31,411 nucleotides of DNA from a virus, in the IMG/VR virus record IMGVR_UViG_3300037963_004089, positions 1 through 31,411 of that record; one strand, given 5' to 3'. The position numbers and the translations under genes were made by a program. The notes under the pieces were generated by a model. It was not told the DNA's origin, ran no database searches, and saw only the letters and a list, made by a program, of their open reading frames with translations. Positions 1 to 5,257 of this stretch are shown here, one piece after another. The stretch's first letter is position 1. Every line of letters begins with the position of its first letter.

Positions 1-347
1 CTCCGTCTAGAATCCTTAAAGTTGCTATTGCCATGATCAATAATAATATCCCCGTCGCCAAGTAATGGTAGTAACTCATTTAATGTGTCCTCTACTAATT
101 CTGCAGGAATAACAAGTTGAAAAATACCAGGAACTTCACCACCACTGGTATACATCTTTCCATCTGTTTTAACTATCTGAACAAGATTTTCTAAAGTGGT
201 AGCAACTCCACTTACGTATCCCTTTTCAAATGCCTCTTGTGCTTTTTCATAATTTCGTCTATAACCCCAAACTTCAATACCTTCTTTCATCATACGGCGG
301 GACATACCCTCACCCATTCTACCTAAACCAATAATTCCTACTTTCAT
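1..347 (-). CDS. gnd: 6-phosphogluconate dehydrogenase, N-terminal part (runs off window)
   Basis: Reads MKVGIIGLGRMGEGMSRRMM at the N-terminus, a Rossmann NAD(P)-binding start (GxGxMG), and continues to IIIDHGNSNFKDSRR near residue 100. This matches the 'DGGNS' substrate-binding segment of 6-phosphogluconate dehydrogenase, with His replacing the first Gly. About 115 residues are visible and the C-terminus lies outside the window. The enzyme oxidatively decarboxylates 6-phosphogluconate to ribulose 5-phosphate and yields NADPH, so in a cyanophage it would feed dNTP synthesis through the pentose phosphate pathway. The ATG overlaps the stop of the upstream oxidase gene (ATGA), which implies translational coupling. 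A related beta-hydroxyacid dehydrogenase is a less likely alternative. Confidence 0.88.
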   Translation of the reverse strand, partial: MKVGIIGLGRMGEGMSRRMMKEGIEVWGYRRNYEKAQEAFEKGYVSGVATTLENLVQIVKTDGKMYTSGGEVPGIFQLVIPAELVEDTLNELLPLLGDGDIIIDHGNSNFKDSRR

Positions 348-949
348 TGTTGTTCTACTGATGATACTAATTTTACTGAACTTAAATCACTTATATCCGG
401 TGGAAATGGTTTGCGATTTTCCTCTCTTACTGTTAAATGATCAGGATCAATGATATTCATTGCCTCATACAATTCTTGAGCGTGATGCAATTCATCATTC
501 ATCACACTGCATATATCTATATCAGATCCATCAATCTCTGCAAGATACTTTGCATAGGTTTCCATAGCATGAAGTTCTATTTCGTAGGAGAGATGGTAAG
601 CAGCGCGAGGAGATAACCAATAATAAACCACGTTGATCCAATAATAGACAAGTACGAGGTGTCTGGCAAGAAAGCGATCAATCCAATAAGCATTACCGCC
701 CCTAGATTCCATGATTTCCAGATGTTCTGTTTCATTGACCGATTGCTCGAAGTGCTGTTTCATCAAATAAATGTGCCACTGTCCACGCAAACCTAATGAT
801 TCACGTAAGTGAAGCACACTTAAAAAAGCAAAGTATGGTGCCCGTGCTATCTCCTCAAGTACCCAGAATCTCTGAAAGTGACGACCTTGATACAGGAAGT
901 TTAAGATAGCAACTGTGATGTTTAATGTAAACGTATTAAGTTTCTTCAT
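344..949 (-). CDS. PTOX: Plastoquinol terminal oxidase (PTOX, alternative oxidase family)
   Basis: A protein of 201 residues with the diiron carboxylate pattern of alternative oxidases: LEEIARAPYFAF (E32), NETEHLEIM (E73, H76), YEIELHAMETY, and NDELHHAQEL near the C-terminus. PTOX oxidises plastoquinol and reduces oxygen to water in the thylakoid membrane. Phage copies are thought to divert photosynthetic electrons away from carbon fixation during infection. The start at 949 is chosen because GAGGA lies about 6 bases upstream. An ATG at 961 and a TTG at 982 are in frame but lack a ribosome site. It overlaps gnd by 4 bases and the upstream 40-residue gene by 14 bases. The shared start/stop with gnd suggests both are made together. 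Confidence 0.9.
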   Translation of the reverse strand: MKKLNTFTLNITVAILNFLYQGRHFQRFWVLEEIARAPYFAFLSVLHLRESLGLRGQWHIYLMKQHFEQSVNETEHLEIMESRGGNAYWIDRFLARHLVLVYYWINVVYYWLSPRAAYHLSYEIELHAMETYAKYLAEIDGSDIDICSVMNDELHHAQELYEAMNIIDPDHLTVREENRKPFPPDISDLSSVKLVSSVEQQ

Positions 950-1058
950 CTGTATCCTCATATAAAGGACAAGGTTCTTCAAATAAGTGTTCTATTCTAA
1001 GTTGTTTGATGCGCTCGCGGAGTCCTTTATAGAACTCTCTTTTTTCGTCAGCGTTCAT
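936..1058 (-). CDS. Small protein of 40 residues, unknown function
   Basis: An open frame of 40 residues, MNADEKREFYKGLRERIKQL followed by an acidic tail ending in DTDEET. It starts directly after the stop of the upstream gene (TAAATG) and overlaps the start of PTOX by 14 bases, so it fits the tightly packed operon. The first half is basic and helical in composition, the second acidic. No signal peptide, membrane segment or known motif is visible, and no clear ribosome site, so translation probably depends on re-initiation. I do not recognise a function. Confidence 0.6.
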   Translation of the reverse strand: MNADEKREFYKGLRERIKQLRIEHLFEEPCPLYEDTDEET

Positions 1059-1280
1059 TTAAGACTGTAGTGTGATTTTTAACCAGGGAAAAATTGGATC
1101 AATCACGCCGATGAGTCGAAGTAAACCCTCAGCAAAAAGTGCAAGAACAACCCATCCAACACACATTGAAATAATTGAAGCATTACGATTATGTTGTCTT
1201 ATTGCAGCATCTATCATCTCCTGACACTCTTCGCGAGTGACATAGTGAGCTGGTTTAATTTGATCCATCCTGTGCGACAT
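1059..1280 (-). CDS. Small membrane protein, unknown function
   Basis: A protein of 73 residues. A polar N-terminal half (HYVTREECQEMIDAAIRQHN) is followed by a hydrophobic stretch of about 25 residues (IISMCVGWVVLALFAEGLLRL) and a short hydrophobic tail ending in WLKITLQS. The layout suggests a single-pass or hairpin membrane protein with a cytoplasmic helical N-terminus. The start could be the ATG at 1280 or the ATG at 1268, and neither has a convincing ribosome site. It overlaps the 3' end of the upstream 60-residue gene and is followed at once by the 40-residue gene, so all are probably co-transcribed with PTOX. Function not recognised. Confidence 0.65.
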   Translation of the reverse strand: MSHRMDQIKPAHYVTREECQEMIDAAIRQHNRNASIISMCVGWVVLALFAEGLLRLIGVIDPIFPWLKITLQS

Positions 1281-1437
1281 TGGGCAGATTTTCCATTGGA
1301 TCGGGTCCTCCCGATACTATAGCACAAGCTCTCCTATAATAGAAATTGTCCGTACTTCCTGACTCTTCTAAAGATTCTTTGACTCTCACCCAATTTTCAT
1401 AGGATGTTTTGTCCATTTGTTTTAGTTTGAAATACAT
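1255..1437 (-). CDS. Small protein of 60 residues, unknown function
   Basis: Reads MYFKLKQMDKTSYENWVRVK and ends in PNVAQDGSN. It is soluble and mixed-charge with no membrane segment or metal motif. The ATG at 1437 and an internal ATG at 1416 are both possible. The first lies only 7 bases after a TATAAT on the same strand, so the mRNA may have almost no leader. It overlaps the next gene by 26 bases. Function not recognised. Confidence 0.55.
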   Translation of the reverse strand: MYFKLKQMDKTSYENWVRVKESLEESGSTDNFYYRRACAIVSGGPDPMENLPNVAQDGSN

Positions 1438-1444
1438 ACTAGCT

Positions 1445-1450
1445 ATTATA
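1445..1450 (-). promoter_or_regulatory. Possible -10 box (TATAAT) before the 60-residue gene
   Basis: TATAAT on the minus strand, 7 bases before the ATG at 1437. No good -35 box is seen 17 bases upstream, so this rests on the -10 box and its placement in a 50-base gap. Confidence 0.3.
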
Positions 1451-1487
1451 GTAAGTACTTCTAATCATGCACTAATGTGTGAGTTTC

Positions 1488-1742
1488 CTAACGAACTTCA
1501 AAGTTCATTTTACGAACTTTGCGTTGTCTTCTTTGTTCTTGCCACTCAATATCTTGCTGAGTAAGAACGGTTTCTTTTTTACTTGTATAAGAATTTAACA
1601 TGATAACTTGACCTAAGTCAACTGCAGAGATTCTATCTCCACGAATAGTTGTCATATTTGGGCAACCACAACAAACAGTCCTACTTGGATGCCCAATTAA
1701 CTCCTTACCACAGGAGCGGCATCTTATTTTAACATTATCCAT
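1488..1742 (-). CDS. Zinc-ribbon protein of 84 residues
   Basis: Begins MDNVKIRCRSCGKELIGHPS and continues with CCGCPNMT, giving two CxxC-type knuckles (CRSC near residue 8, CCGCP near residue 24) that would form a treble-clef or ribbon zinc site. The rest is polar, with a basic end (EQRRQRKVRKMNFEVR). This could be a small nucleic-acid-binding or regulatory protein, but no specific role is recognised. The ATG at 1742 is preferred. A GTG at 1769 is in frame, and AAGGAAGG lies between the two, rather far (15 bases) from the ATG. A late promoter TATAAATA at 1787-1794 lies upstream. Confidence 0.7.
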   Translation of the reverse strand: MDNVKIRCRSCGKELIGHPSRTVCCGCPNMTTIRGDRISAVDLGQVIMLNSYTSKKETVLTQQDIEWQEQRRQRKVRKMNFEVR

Positions 1743-1786
1743 GTTTTTATAATGTGTTCCTTCCTTCACAGAAGTCTTTCCACATT

Positions 1787-1794
1787 TATTTATA
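1787..1794 (-). promoter_or_regulatory. Late promoter TATAAATA
   Basis: A perfect match to the T4 late consensus on the minus strand, placed immediately 3' of tRNA-Val and about 45 bases before the ATG of the zinc-ribbon gene. T4 late promoters consist of this -10 element alone, recognised by the phage sigma factor gp55. Confidence 0.65.
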
Positions 1795-1866
1795 TGGGCA
1801 ATATCGGATTCGAACCAATGACCAACTGCGTGTAAAGCAGCTGCGCTACCGCTGCGCTAATCGCCC
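1795..1866 (-). tRNA. tRNA-Val (anticodon UAC)
   Basis: The cloverleaf folds by eye. The acceptor GGGCGAT pairs with ATTGCCC with one G-U, the anticodon loop is TTTACAC giving UAC, and the T arm contains GGTTCGAATCC. No CCA is encoded. The 5' end overlaps the stop codon of the upstream 61-residue gene, whose TAG uses tRNA positions 8-10. Confidence 0.93.
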
Positions 1867-2042
1867 TTCTCCTCATATTTTAACATATACTCTACAGTTT
1901 TGGCAACATCTTCCATTGCATCACGCAACATCGGTTGTTGTCCAGAGTGTTGTTCGGTCTTAGTGACGCCGTTTCTCCACTCTTCCACAAGTGTCCAACG
2001 CCACTGAGACATACTCTTTGAATACCACAGATTAATCTTCAT
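1857..2042 (-). CDS. Small protein of 61 residues, unknown function
   Basis: Reads MKINLWYSKSMSQWRWTLVE and ends in YMLKYEEKGD. The short, Trp-rich beginning looks like a small beta-sheet followed by a helix (RDAMEDVAKTVEYMLKYEEK). There is no membrane segment. The ATG overlaps the upstream coiled-coil gene by 11 bases. The last codons and stop lie inside the acceptor stem of tRNA-Val, so processing of that tRNA would cut the message at its end. Function not recognised. Confidence 0.65.
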   Translation of the reverse strand: MKINLWYSKSMSQWRWTLVEEWRNGVTKTEQHSGQQPMLRDAMEDVAKTVEYMLKYEEKGD

Positions 2043-2271
2043 CAGGTAACCGAGATTCTAACGTATCTAGTATACCTTGTAATCTACCAATTTCACGTCG
2101 ATGTATAGCAATTTCACGACATAAGTGCAGATAATCATTTTCCACATCTTCTAGACGACACTGCAGTTTTTCTACAAGATCATAAAGATTTTTGCATTCT
2201 GCAATGTTTTGTCCTCCTCTATATGATTCATCATAGAACCATTCCATCATTTTTTTTACTTTCTTCTTCAT
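2032..2271 (-). CDS. Coiled-coil protein of 79 residues
   Basis: A highly charged protein starting MKKKVKKMMEWFYDESYRGG. A heptad-like helix runs from about residue 28 to 75 (NLYDLVEKLQCRLEDVENDY, then EIAIHRREIGRLQGILDTLE). It has no membrane segment and probably oligomerises. The start overlaps the stop of the upstream gene as TAATG, so the two are likely coupled. Function not recognised. Confidence 0.65.
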   Translation of the reverse strand: MKKKVKKMMEWFYDESYRGGQNIAECKNLYDLVEKLQCRLEDVENDYLHLCREIAIHRREIGRLQGILDTLESRLPDED

Positions 2272-2465
2272 TAGTCAAGTTCGTAGCAGGTAGATCGTGC
2301 CATTTCTGGGTTTGCTTTTAGTGCTCTATGAACATGCCCATGGACATCAGTCTCTAGAGTATGATGTGCTCTGGTATGTATAACCTGAACAAGTATTAAA
2401 AAACCCAGAATCATTATATTAATCTGAGTTATTGGATTTAAGAATGCTCTTAAATACTTTTTCAT
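2271..2465 (-). CDS. Small membrane protein of 64 residues
   Basis: MKKYLRAFLNPITQINIMIL leads into one hydrophobic helix (INIMILGFLILVQVI, residues 15-30), then a histidine-rich soluble tail (TRAHHTLETDVHGHVHRAL). This is a one-pass protein with a basic N-terminus, so the tail probably faces the periplasm or lumen. The ATG at 2465 is used here. A TTG at 2477 has a better-placed AAGG upstream and cannot be excluded. The His cluster could bind metal, but nothing proves it. It is coupled (TAATG) to the coiled-coil gene. Confidence 0.6.
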   Translation of the reverse strand: MKKYLRAFLNPITQINIMILGFLILVQVIHTRAHHTLETDVHGHVHRALKANPEMARSTCYELD

Positions 2466-2496
2466 CGGTTTTGTCAAATGACCTTACTATTTTAAC

Positions 2497-2519
2497 ATGG
2501 TTAATCCAAATTTAACCAT
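2497..2519. repeat. Inverted repeat (8-bp arms, 7-base loop)
   Basis: ATGGTTAA and TTAACCAT flank a 7-base loop. It sits between the terminator of the outer-membrane gene and the start of the 64-residue gene. Possible roles are a second terminator stem, an operator or an mRNA leader hairpin; the sequence does not decide between them. Confidence 0.5.
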
Positions 2520-2544
2520 AAAAAAACCTCCCTAAAGGGAGGTT
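2520..2544 (-). terminator. Rho-independent terminator after the outer-membrane gene
   Basis: A perfect 8-bp stem, AACCTCCC with GGGAGGTT, and a 4-base loop, followed on the minus strand by a run of T. It lies 34 bases past the stop of the 2578-2943 gene. Confidence 0.85.
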
Positions 2545-2577
2545 GTTAGGATATCCTTATTAACTAGAAAAATGGGA

Positions 2578-2943
2578 TCAGAAGTTGTACTTAACACCCA
2601 ACTTACCGCCAAGACCCAGATCATCCTTATCGTCTGCAGTCAGGAAGGAAACTTCTCCATATACTCCGATAGCATCGCTAACGGGAACGCCAAGACCTGC
2701 TTTACCAGAGAATTGAGTTTCAGACTCTTGACCGTCAACAGAAACGACTGCTGGACCAGCCTGGACGTAGTATGCGGCAGCACCAACTTCTCCTTCATAG
2801 CCAATATGAAGATCTGTGGTTGCTCCAGAATAATCGTCGCCTACCCAACCGGCATTCGTTTCCACGTTGACGTAGGGACCTGCAAGGGCAGCGCCTGCGG
2901 ACATAGACAGAGCAGCAGTTGCTGCGAATACAGATTTGATCAT
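2578..2943 (-). CDS. Exported small beta-barrel, outer-membrane-like protein
   Basis: A protein of 121 residues. A Sec signal peptide (MIKSVFAATAALSMSAGAAL, with cleavage likely after ALA at residue 21) is followed by alternating polar/apolar strands rich in Gly, Val and Tyr, ending in an aromatic residue (LGGKLGVKYNF), as outer-membrane barrels do. The size suits about 6 to 8 strands. It would be exported by the host and might sit in the outer membrane, altering permeability or the surface of the infected cell. The start is supported by GAGG 9 bases upstream. It is its own transcription unit, with a late promoter at 3049-3056, a structured leader of about 100 bases, and a terminator at 2520-2544. 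Barrel function is inferred from composition only. Confidence 0.75.
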   Translation of the reverse strand: MIKSVFAATAALSMSAGAALAGPYVNVETNAGWVGDDYSGATTDLHIGYEGEVGAAAYYVQAGPAVVSVDGQESETQFSGKAGLGVPVSDAIGVYGEVSFLTADDKDDLGLGGKLGVKYNF

Positions 2944-3017
2944 TTGTTTAAACCTCGTTTTTTACTTGCGGAATGATTACCCGCAGATGGAAAGGGAATC
3001 GACAACTCCCTGTTGTT

Positions 3018-3044
3018 ACCTTTTGTTGTAAATCTTCAAAAGGT
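3018..3044 (-). repeat. Leader hairpin of the outer-membrane gene
   Basis: ACCTTTTG and CAAAAGGT form a perfect 8-bp stem with an 11-base loop, starting just after the late promoter. Two weaker stems follow in the same leader: GGGA with TCCC around 2990-3010, and TGCGG with CCGCA around 2965-2985. The leader may stabilise the mRNA or regulate its translation. Confidence 0.5.
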
Positions 3045-3048
3045 GTAA

Positions 3049-3056
3049 TATTTATA
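3049..3056 (-). promoter_or_regulatory. Late promoter TATAAATA for the outer-membrane gene
   Basis: Exact T4 late consensus on the minus strand, about 105 bases before the ATG at 2943. The leader is unusually long compared with the other late promoters here, which lie 20-40 bases from their genes. Confidence 0.7.
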
Positions 3057-3062
3057 CTAGGT

Positions 3063-3091
3063 ATAAATTCTGGTTTTACGGTTAACCAGAA
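3063..3091 (-). terminator. Probable terminator after tRNA-Gly
   Basis: TTCTGGTT and AACCAGAA form a perfect 8-bp stem with an 8-base loop, followed by TTTAT, directly after the tRNA-Gly 3' end. The T run is short, so it may instead be a tRNA processing or stability stem. Confidence 0.5.
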
Positions 3092-3163
3092 AGCGGGAGA
3101 TCGGGTTCGAACCGACGACATTCAGCTTGGAAGGCTGACGTTCTACCACTGAACTACACCCGC
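3092..3163 (-). tRNA. tRNA-Gly (anticodon UCC)
   Basis: The acceptor GCGGGTG pairs with CTCCCGC, the anticodon loop CTTCCAA gives UCC, and the T loop is GGTTCGAACCC. No CCA is encoded. It reads GGA and GGG. Confidence 0.93.
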
Positions 3164-3211
3164 AGGTGGTGGGGATTAATCCCCAGACACATCCTTCACA
3201 CGGATGAACCT

Positions 3212-3240
3212 ATAATATAACAATCATTTCAGATTGTCAA
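3212..3240 (-). promoter_or_regulatory. Sigma70-type promoter upstream of tRNA-Gly
   Basis: TTGACA (3235-3240), a 17-base spacer and TATTAT (3212-3217) on the minus strand: a perfect -35 and a one-mismatch -10. The -35 box abuts tRNA-Thr. The start would be near 3205, and the leader to tRNA-Gly contains the palindrome GGGGATTAATCCCC. The first ten bases, TTGACAATCT, recur in the promoter at 4241-4250. Confidence 0.65.
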
Positions 3241-3312
3241 GCCTCTGACAGGACTTGAACCTGCGACCTGATCTTTACAAAAGACCTGCTCTACCAGCTG
3301 AGCTACGGAGGC
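3240..3312 (-). tRNA. tRNA-Thr (anticodon UGU)
   Basis: The acceptor GCCTCCG pairs with CAGAGGC with a weak pair, the anticodon loop TTTGTAA gives UGU, and the T arm is GCAGG-TTCAAGT-CCTGT. No CCA is encoded. It reads ACA and related codons. Confidence 0.92.
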
Positions 3313-3486
3313 ATACATTACACTTATCCGTATGCTATGTGGGCACTACACCCAACATACTGACAGTTTGTAATGGAGTAAGACACAATTTCCGTTGTGA
3401 ATATCCAAGGGGGTTTATCCTCACCTACAGGGTTTCGGTATATCCGAACCGATGAGCACCTTGGTTGGAACGTCTCAAGTTCCTAA
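3313..3486 (-). other. Structured spacer between tRNA-Asn and tRNA-Thr, possible small RNA
   Basis: 174 bases with no convincing gene. On the minus strand several stems are visible: GGAAC/GTTCC (7-base loop) next to tRNA-Asn, TTCGG/CCGAA around ATATA, CACAA/TTGTG, and an imperfect stem around GGG/CCC. A long-range CCAAGG/CCTTGG pair encloses the second stem. It would be transcribed together with the tRNAs. The content is unusual for a phage tRNA spacer, which is normally a few bases. It could be a decayed tRNA pair, a processing element or a small RNA; I see no intact cloverleaf. Confidence 0.4.
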
Positions 3487-3558
3487 CTCCCCCGGCAGGA
3501 TTCGAACCTGCGACCAGACGATTAACAGTCGTCGGCTCTACCGCTGAGCTACAGAGGA
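3487..3558 (-). tRNA. tRNA-Asn (anticodon GUU)
   Basis: The acceptor TCCTCTG pairs with CGGGGGA with two G-U pairs, the anticodon loop CTGTTAA gives GUU, and the T arm is GCAGG-TTCGAAT-CCTGC. No CCA is encoded. It begins at the base next to the stop of the upstream 56-residue gene. Confidence 0.92.
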
Positions 3559-3729
3559 TTATCCGTAGGGATTTCTCCCTTGTTCTTTACAGAGTTTGAA
3601 GTATAGTTTGTAGTACCTACCCTTCATTTCGTTAAGAACTTCTTTGTCCTCTTCAAAACCCAAGTTGCCCAAATGAGCAGAACTGCCTTCTAATTCAGAT
3701 AGTAGAAGTAATATTTTAACTGGGTCCAT
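3559..3729 (-). CDS. Small protein of 56 residues between tRNA-Asn and tRNA-Arg
   Basis: Reads MDPVKILLLLSELEGSSAHL and ends in KLCKEQGRNPYG. It fills the space between two tRNA genes exactly: its stop TAA touches the 5' end of tRNA-Asn and its ATG is 15 bases from tRNA-Arg. The composition (amphipathic helix, then a basic Tyr-rich helix ERKGRYYKLYFKL-like) looks like a real soluble protein rather than a chance frame. No ribosome site is visible. Function not recognised. Confidence 0.6.
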   Translation of the reverse strand: MDPVKILLLLSELEGSSAHLGNLGFEEDKEVLNEMKGRYYKLYFKLCKEQGRNPYG

Positions 3730-3743
3730 AGTAAGAAGACAAA

Positions 3744-3817
3744 CGACTCAAGTAGGATTCGAACCTACGACCGACTGCTTAGAAGGCAGTTGCTCTATCC
3801 AGCTGAGCTATTGAGTC
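3744..3817 (-). tRNA. tRNA-Arg (anticodon UCU)
   Basis: The acceptor GACTCAA pairs perfectly with TTGAGTC, the anticodon loop CTTCTAA gives UCU, and the T arm is GTAGG-TTCGAAT-CCTAC. No CCA is encoded. It reads AGA and AGG, which are used often in this AT-rich phage. Confidence 0.94.
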
Positions 3818-3825
3818 AAGGAGGG

Positions 3826-4215
3826 TCACCCCTGCCAATGATAATGGAAGAAGTTTCCCTTTGGATCACACATTGGATCCTCGGATATAATTCTATATGG
3901 GAGTTGCGATTGACCTTTGAAATCAGTTCGATCACCAATCACCGAGTATGCTGCAAGCAAGTTCTCATTTTTCTTGAGACGCTCAACAACACTTTTCTTT
4001 GCTACAGGATTCCAAAAGCGGAATCCCTCATATTGTCCAGGCGCATAAACAACATCCGCTACCGTATTTGGAAAATGCGGAGAACGAACACGATTCAAAA
4101 TTGAAACAGCAACACAAAACTCATCACGAGTATTGGGTGCTGCTTCTACCTGAACGGCACGAGCAAGATGATCATAATCAAGTGGCGTTAATGCCAAAAT
4201 GGTTTCTAAAATCAT
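3826..4215 (-). CDS. SleB/CwlJ-type cell-wall hydrolase
   Basis: A protein of 129 residues. The segment RAVQVEAAPNTRDEFCVAVS followed by ILNRVRSPHFPNTVADVVY is the signature of the Hydrolase_2 (SleB) family, with E24 in the position of the catalytic Glu of these lytic transglycosylase-like enzymes. The domain ends with a conserved 'G..FFHYHW' tail. It would cleave peptidoglycan, in lysis or at entry. No signal peptide is seen, so it would need a holin or be virion-borne. No ribosome site precedes the ATG. A strong sigma70 promoter at 4222-4250 puts the predicted start of transcription at the ATG itself, so the mRNA may be leaderless. Confidence 0.85.
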   Translation of the reverse strand: MILETILALTPLDYDHLARAVQVEAAPNTRDEFCVAVSILNRVRSPHFPNTVADVVYAPGQYEGFRFWNPVAKKSVVERLKKNENLLAAYSVIGDRTDFKGQSQLPYRIISEDPMCDPKGNFFHYHWQG

Positions 4216-4221
4216 AAAAGT

Positions 4222-4250
4222 ATTCTACACTACAGGGCGTAGATTGTCAA
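4222..4250 (-). promoter_or_regulatory. Sigma70-type promoter for the SleB-like gene
   Basis: TTGACA (4245-4250), a 17-base spacer and TAGAAT (4222-4227) on the minus strand. Only six bases separate the -10 box from the ATG at 4215, so transcription is predicted to start at or next to the start codon. Confidence 0.7.
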
Positions 4251-4252
4251 CG

Positions 4253-4693
4253 TTAAAACTGTGCTAAACCAGTTCCAGAATTCCAACCACCAGGACCTTC
4301 TTGAAAGTTTTCGGAACCGCCTTGGGTTTCCGCTACGGTGGTCCAGTTCTGAGTTGCAATCTCGTACATCTTAGCATGAATATCGTGTGATTCGCAAGTA
4401 TCTTCAGAACGTTCCTGTTCTTCCTGTTGCTTGATTAGCGTTTCTTGCTCCATATAATCTTGCTGCTTTTCAGTTAAATTGGGAGCAGGACCAAACCAGG
4501 GATCATCCTCCAAATATGCAGGAGCAGGAACACCTGTGTAATAATTGATAGCATCTTGTTTAAATGCTTCCCCTTCTTCTTTCTTTTCTTTATAAGTACC
4601 TGCTTTTTTCTGAAGAAGTGTAGTTTGAGTTTCTACTTCCATTTTTGGTTGTTCTTTAGAGATACCAAGAAGTTCTGCAAATTTTTTAATCAT
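4253..4693 (-). CDS. Conserved-looking phage protein of 146 residues, unknown function
   Basis: Starts MIKKFAELLGISKEQPKMEV, has a charged helical middle (KKAGTYKEKKEEGEAFKQDA and later QDYMEQETLIKQQEEQERSE), a short Pro/Trp patch (YLEDDPWFGPAPN), and ends in a Gly-rich tail (EGPGGWNSGTGLAQF). No membrane segment or catalytic motif is visible. It overlaps the 2OG-oxygenase-like gene as ATGA, so the two are coupled. The composition suits a scaffold or virion-associated protein, but this is only inference. Confidence 0.65.
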   Translation of the reverse strand: MIKKFAELLGISKEQPKMEVETQTTLLQKKAGTYKEKKEEGEAFKQDAINYYTGVPAPAYLEDDPWFGPAPNLTEKQQDYMEQETLIKQQEEQERSEDTCESHDIHAKMYEIATQNWTTVAETQGGSENFQEGPGGWNSGTGLAQF

Positions 4694-5256
4694 GTGTAGA
4701 TATTAAATGAGATTGAAATTCTATCTTCTTTACTGTTGTTACCAGTTACATAGTGCCAAAAGTGTCCAGGTAAAATATACAACCGACCTTCTTCAGGTTC
4801 GGTAATATATTCTAACATGTCATTACGGTTTTCGTAAAGATTACAATATTGCGATCCATCATTTCTCAAAACTACAAATTGTCCAGATTGTGGAGGAACT
4901 TTAACGTAGTAAATGCCAATTAAATCAGCACGACCATGAGAATGCATTACATTATAGTTATAACACTTATTGATATTACACCAATATTCAATATTTTCTA
5001 CAGTCAATCCAAGATTTTTTTGCTGAAGGACATCGTTAGAAAACTGTTTAACAACATCATATAATGAAGAAAAAGAAGTTCCCACAAAAGTTGGGGAATG
5101 ATATCCTCCCTCATTAGATACTTCTTCTGATGGATATCTATTTTCAATAACATATGCCTCTTCAAGTACAGACATCATATCAATCTGTGGAATGCATGAG
5201 CATACAAAACTTGGAAATATATTTTTGTCTAGTACGTTATGATACAATTTACCCAA
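4690..5256 (-). CDS. 2OG-Fe(II) oxygenase-like protein
   Basis: A protein of up to 188 residues resembling the small 2OG-FeII_Oxy_5 family common in cyanophages. It has NYNVMHSHGRADLIGIYYVK (HSH as the metal-binding HxH), a cupin core (VPPQSGQFVVLRND), a second metal histidine in LYILPGHFWHYV, and a terminal RISISFN with the 2-oxoglutarate-binding Arg. Members are thought to hydroxylate proteins or nucleobases; the substrate is unknown. The start is unclear. The first ATG (5178) would drop the family-like IFPSFVCSCIP segment, so TTG at 5256 or 5247 is preferred, although neither has a ribosome site. It is read away from the plus-strand gene at 5292. Confidence 0.75.
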   Translation of the reverse strand: MGKLYHNVLDKNIFPSFVCSCIPQIDMMSVLEEAYVIENRYPSEEVSNEGGYHSPTFVGTSFSSLYDVVKQFSNDVLQQKNLGLTVENIEYWCNINKCYNYNVMHSHGRADLIGIYYVKVPPQSGQFVVLRNDGSQYCNLYENRNDMLEYITEPEEGRLYILPGHFWHYVTGNNSKEDRISISFNIYT

Positions 5257-5257
5257 T

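Noticed and set aside
2572-2976. Plus-strand open frame of 134 residues over the outer-membrane-like gene
   Set aside because: Antisense to a gene with signal peptide, ribosome site, promoter and terminator; no features of its own.
3092-3817. tRNA cluster as a prophage attachment site
   Set aside because: The tRNAs are phage genes inside a lytic T4-like genome; no integrase or duplicated tRNA end is seen.
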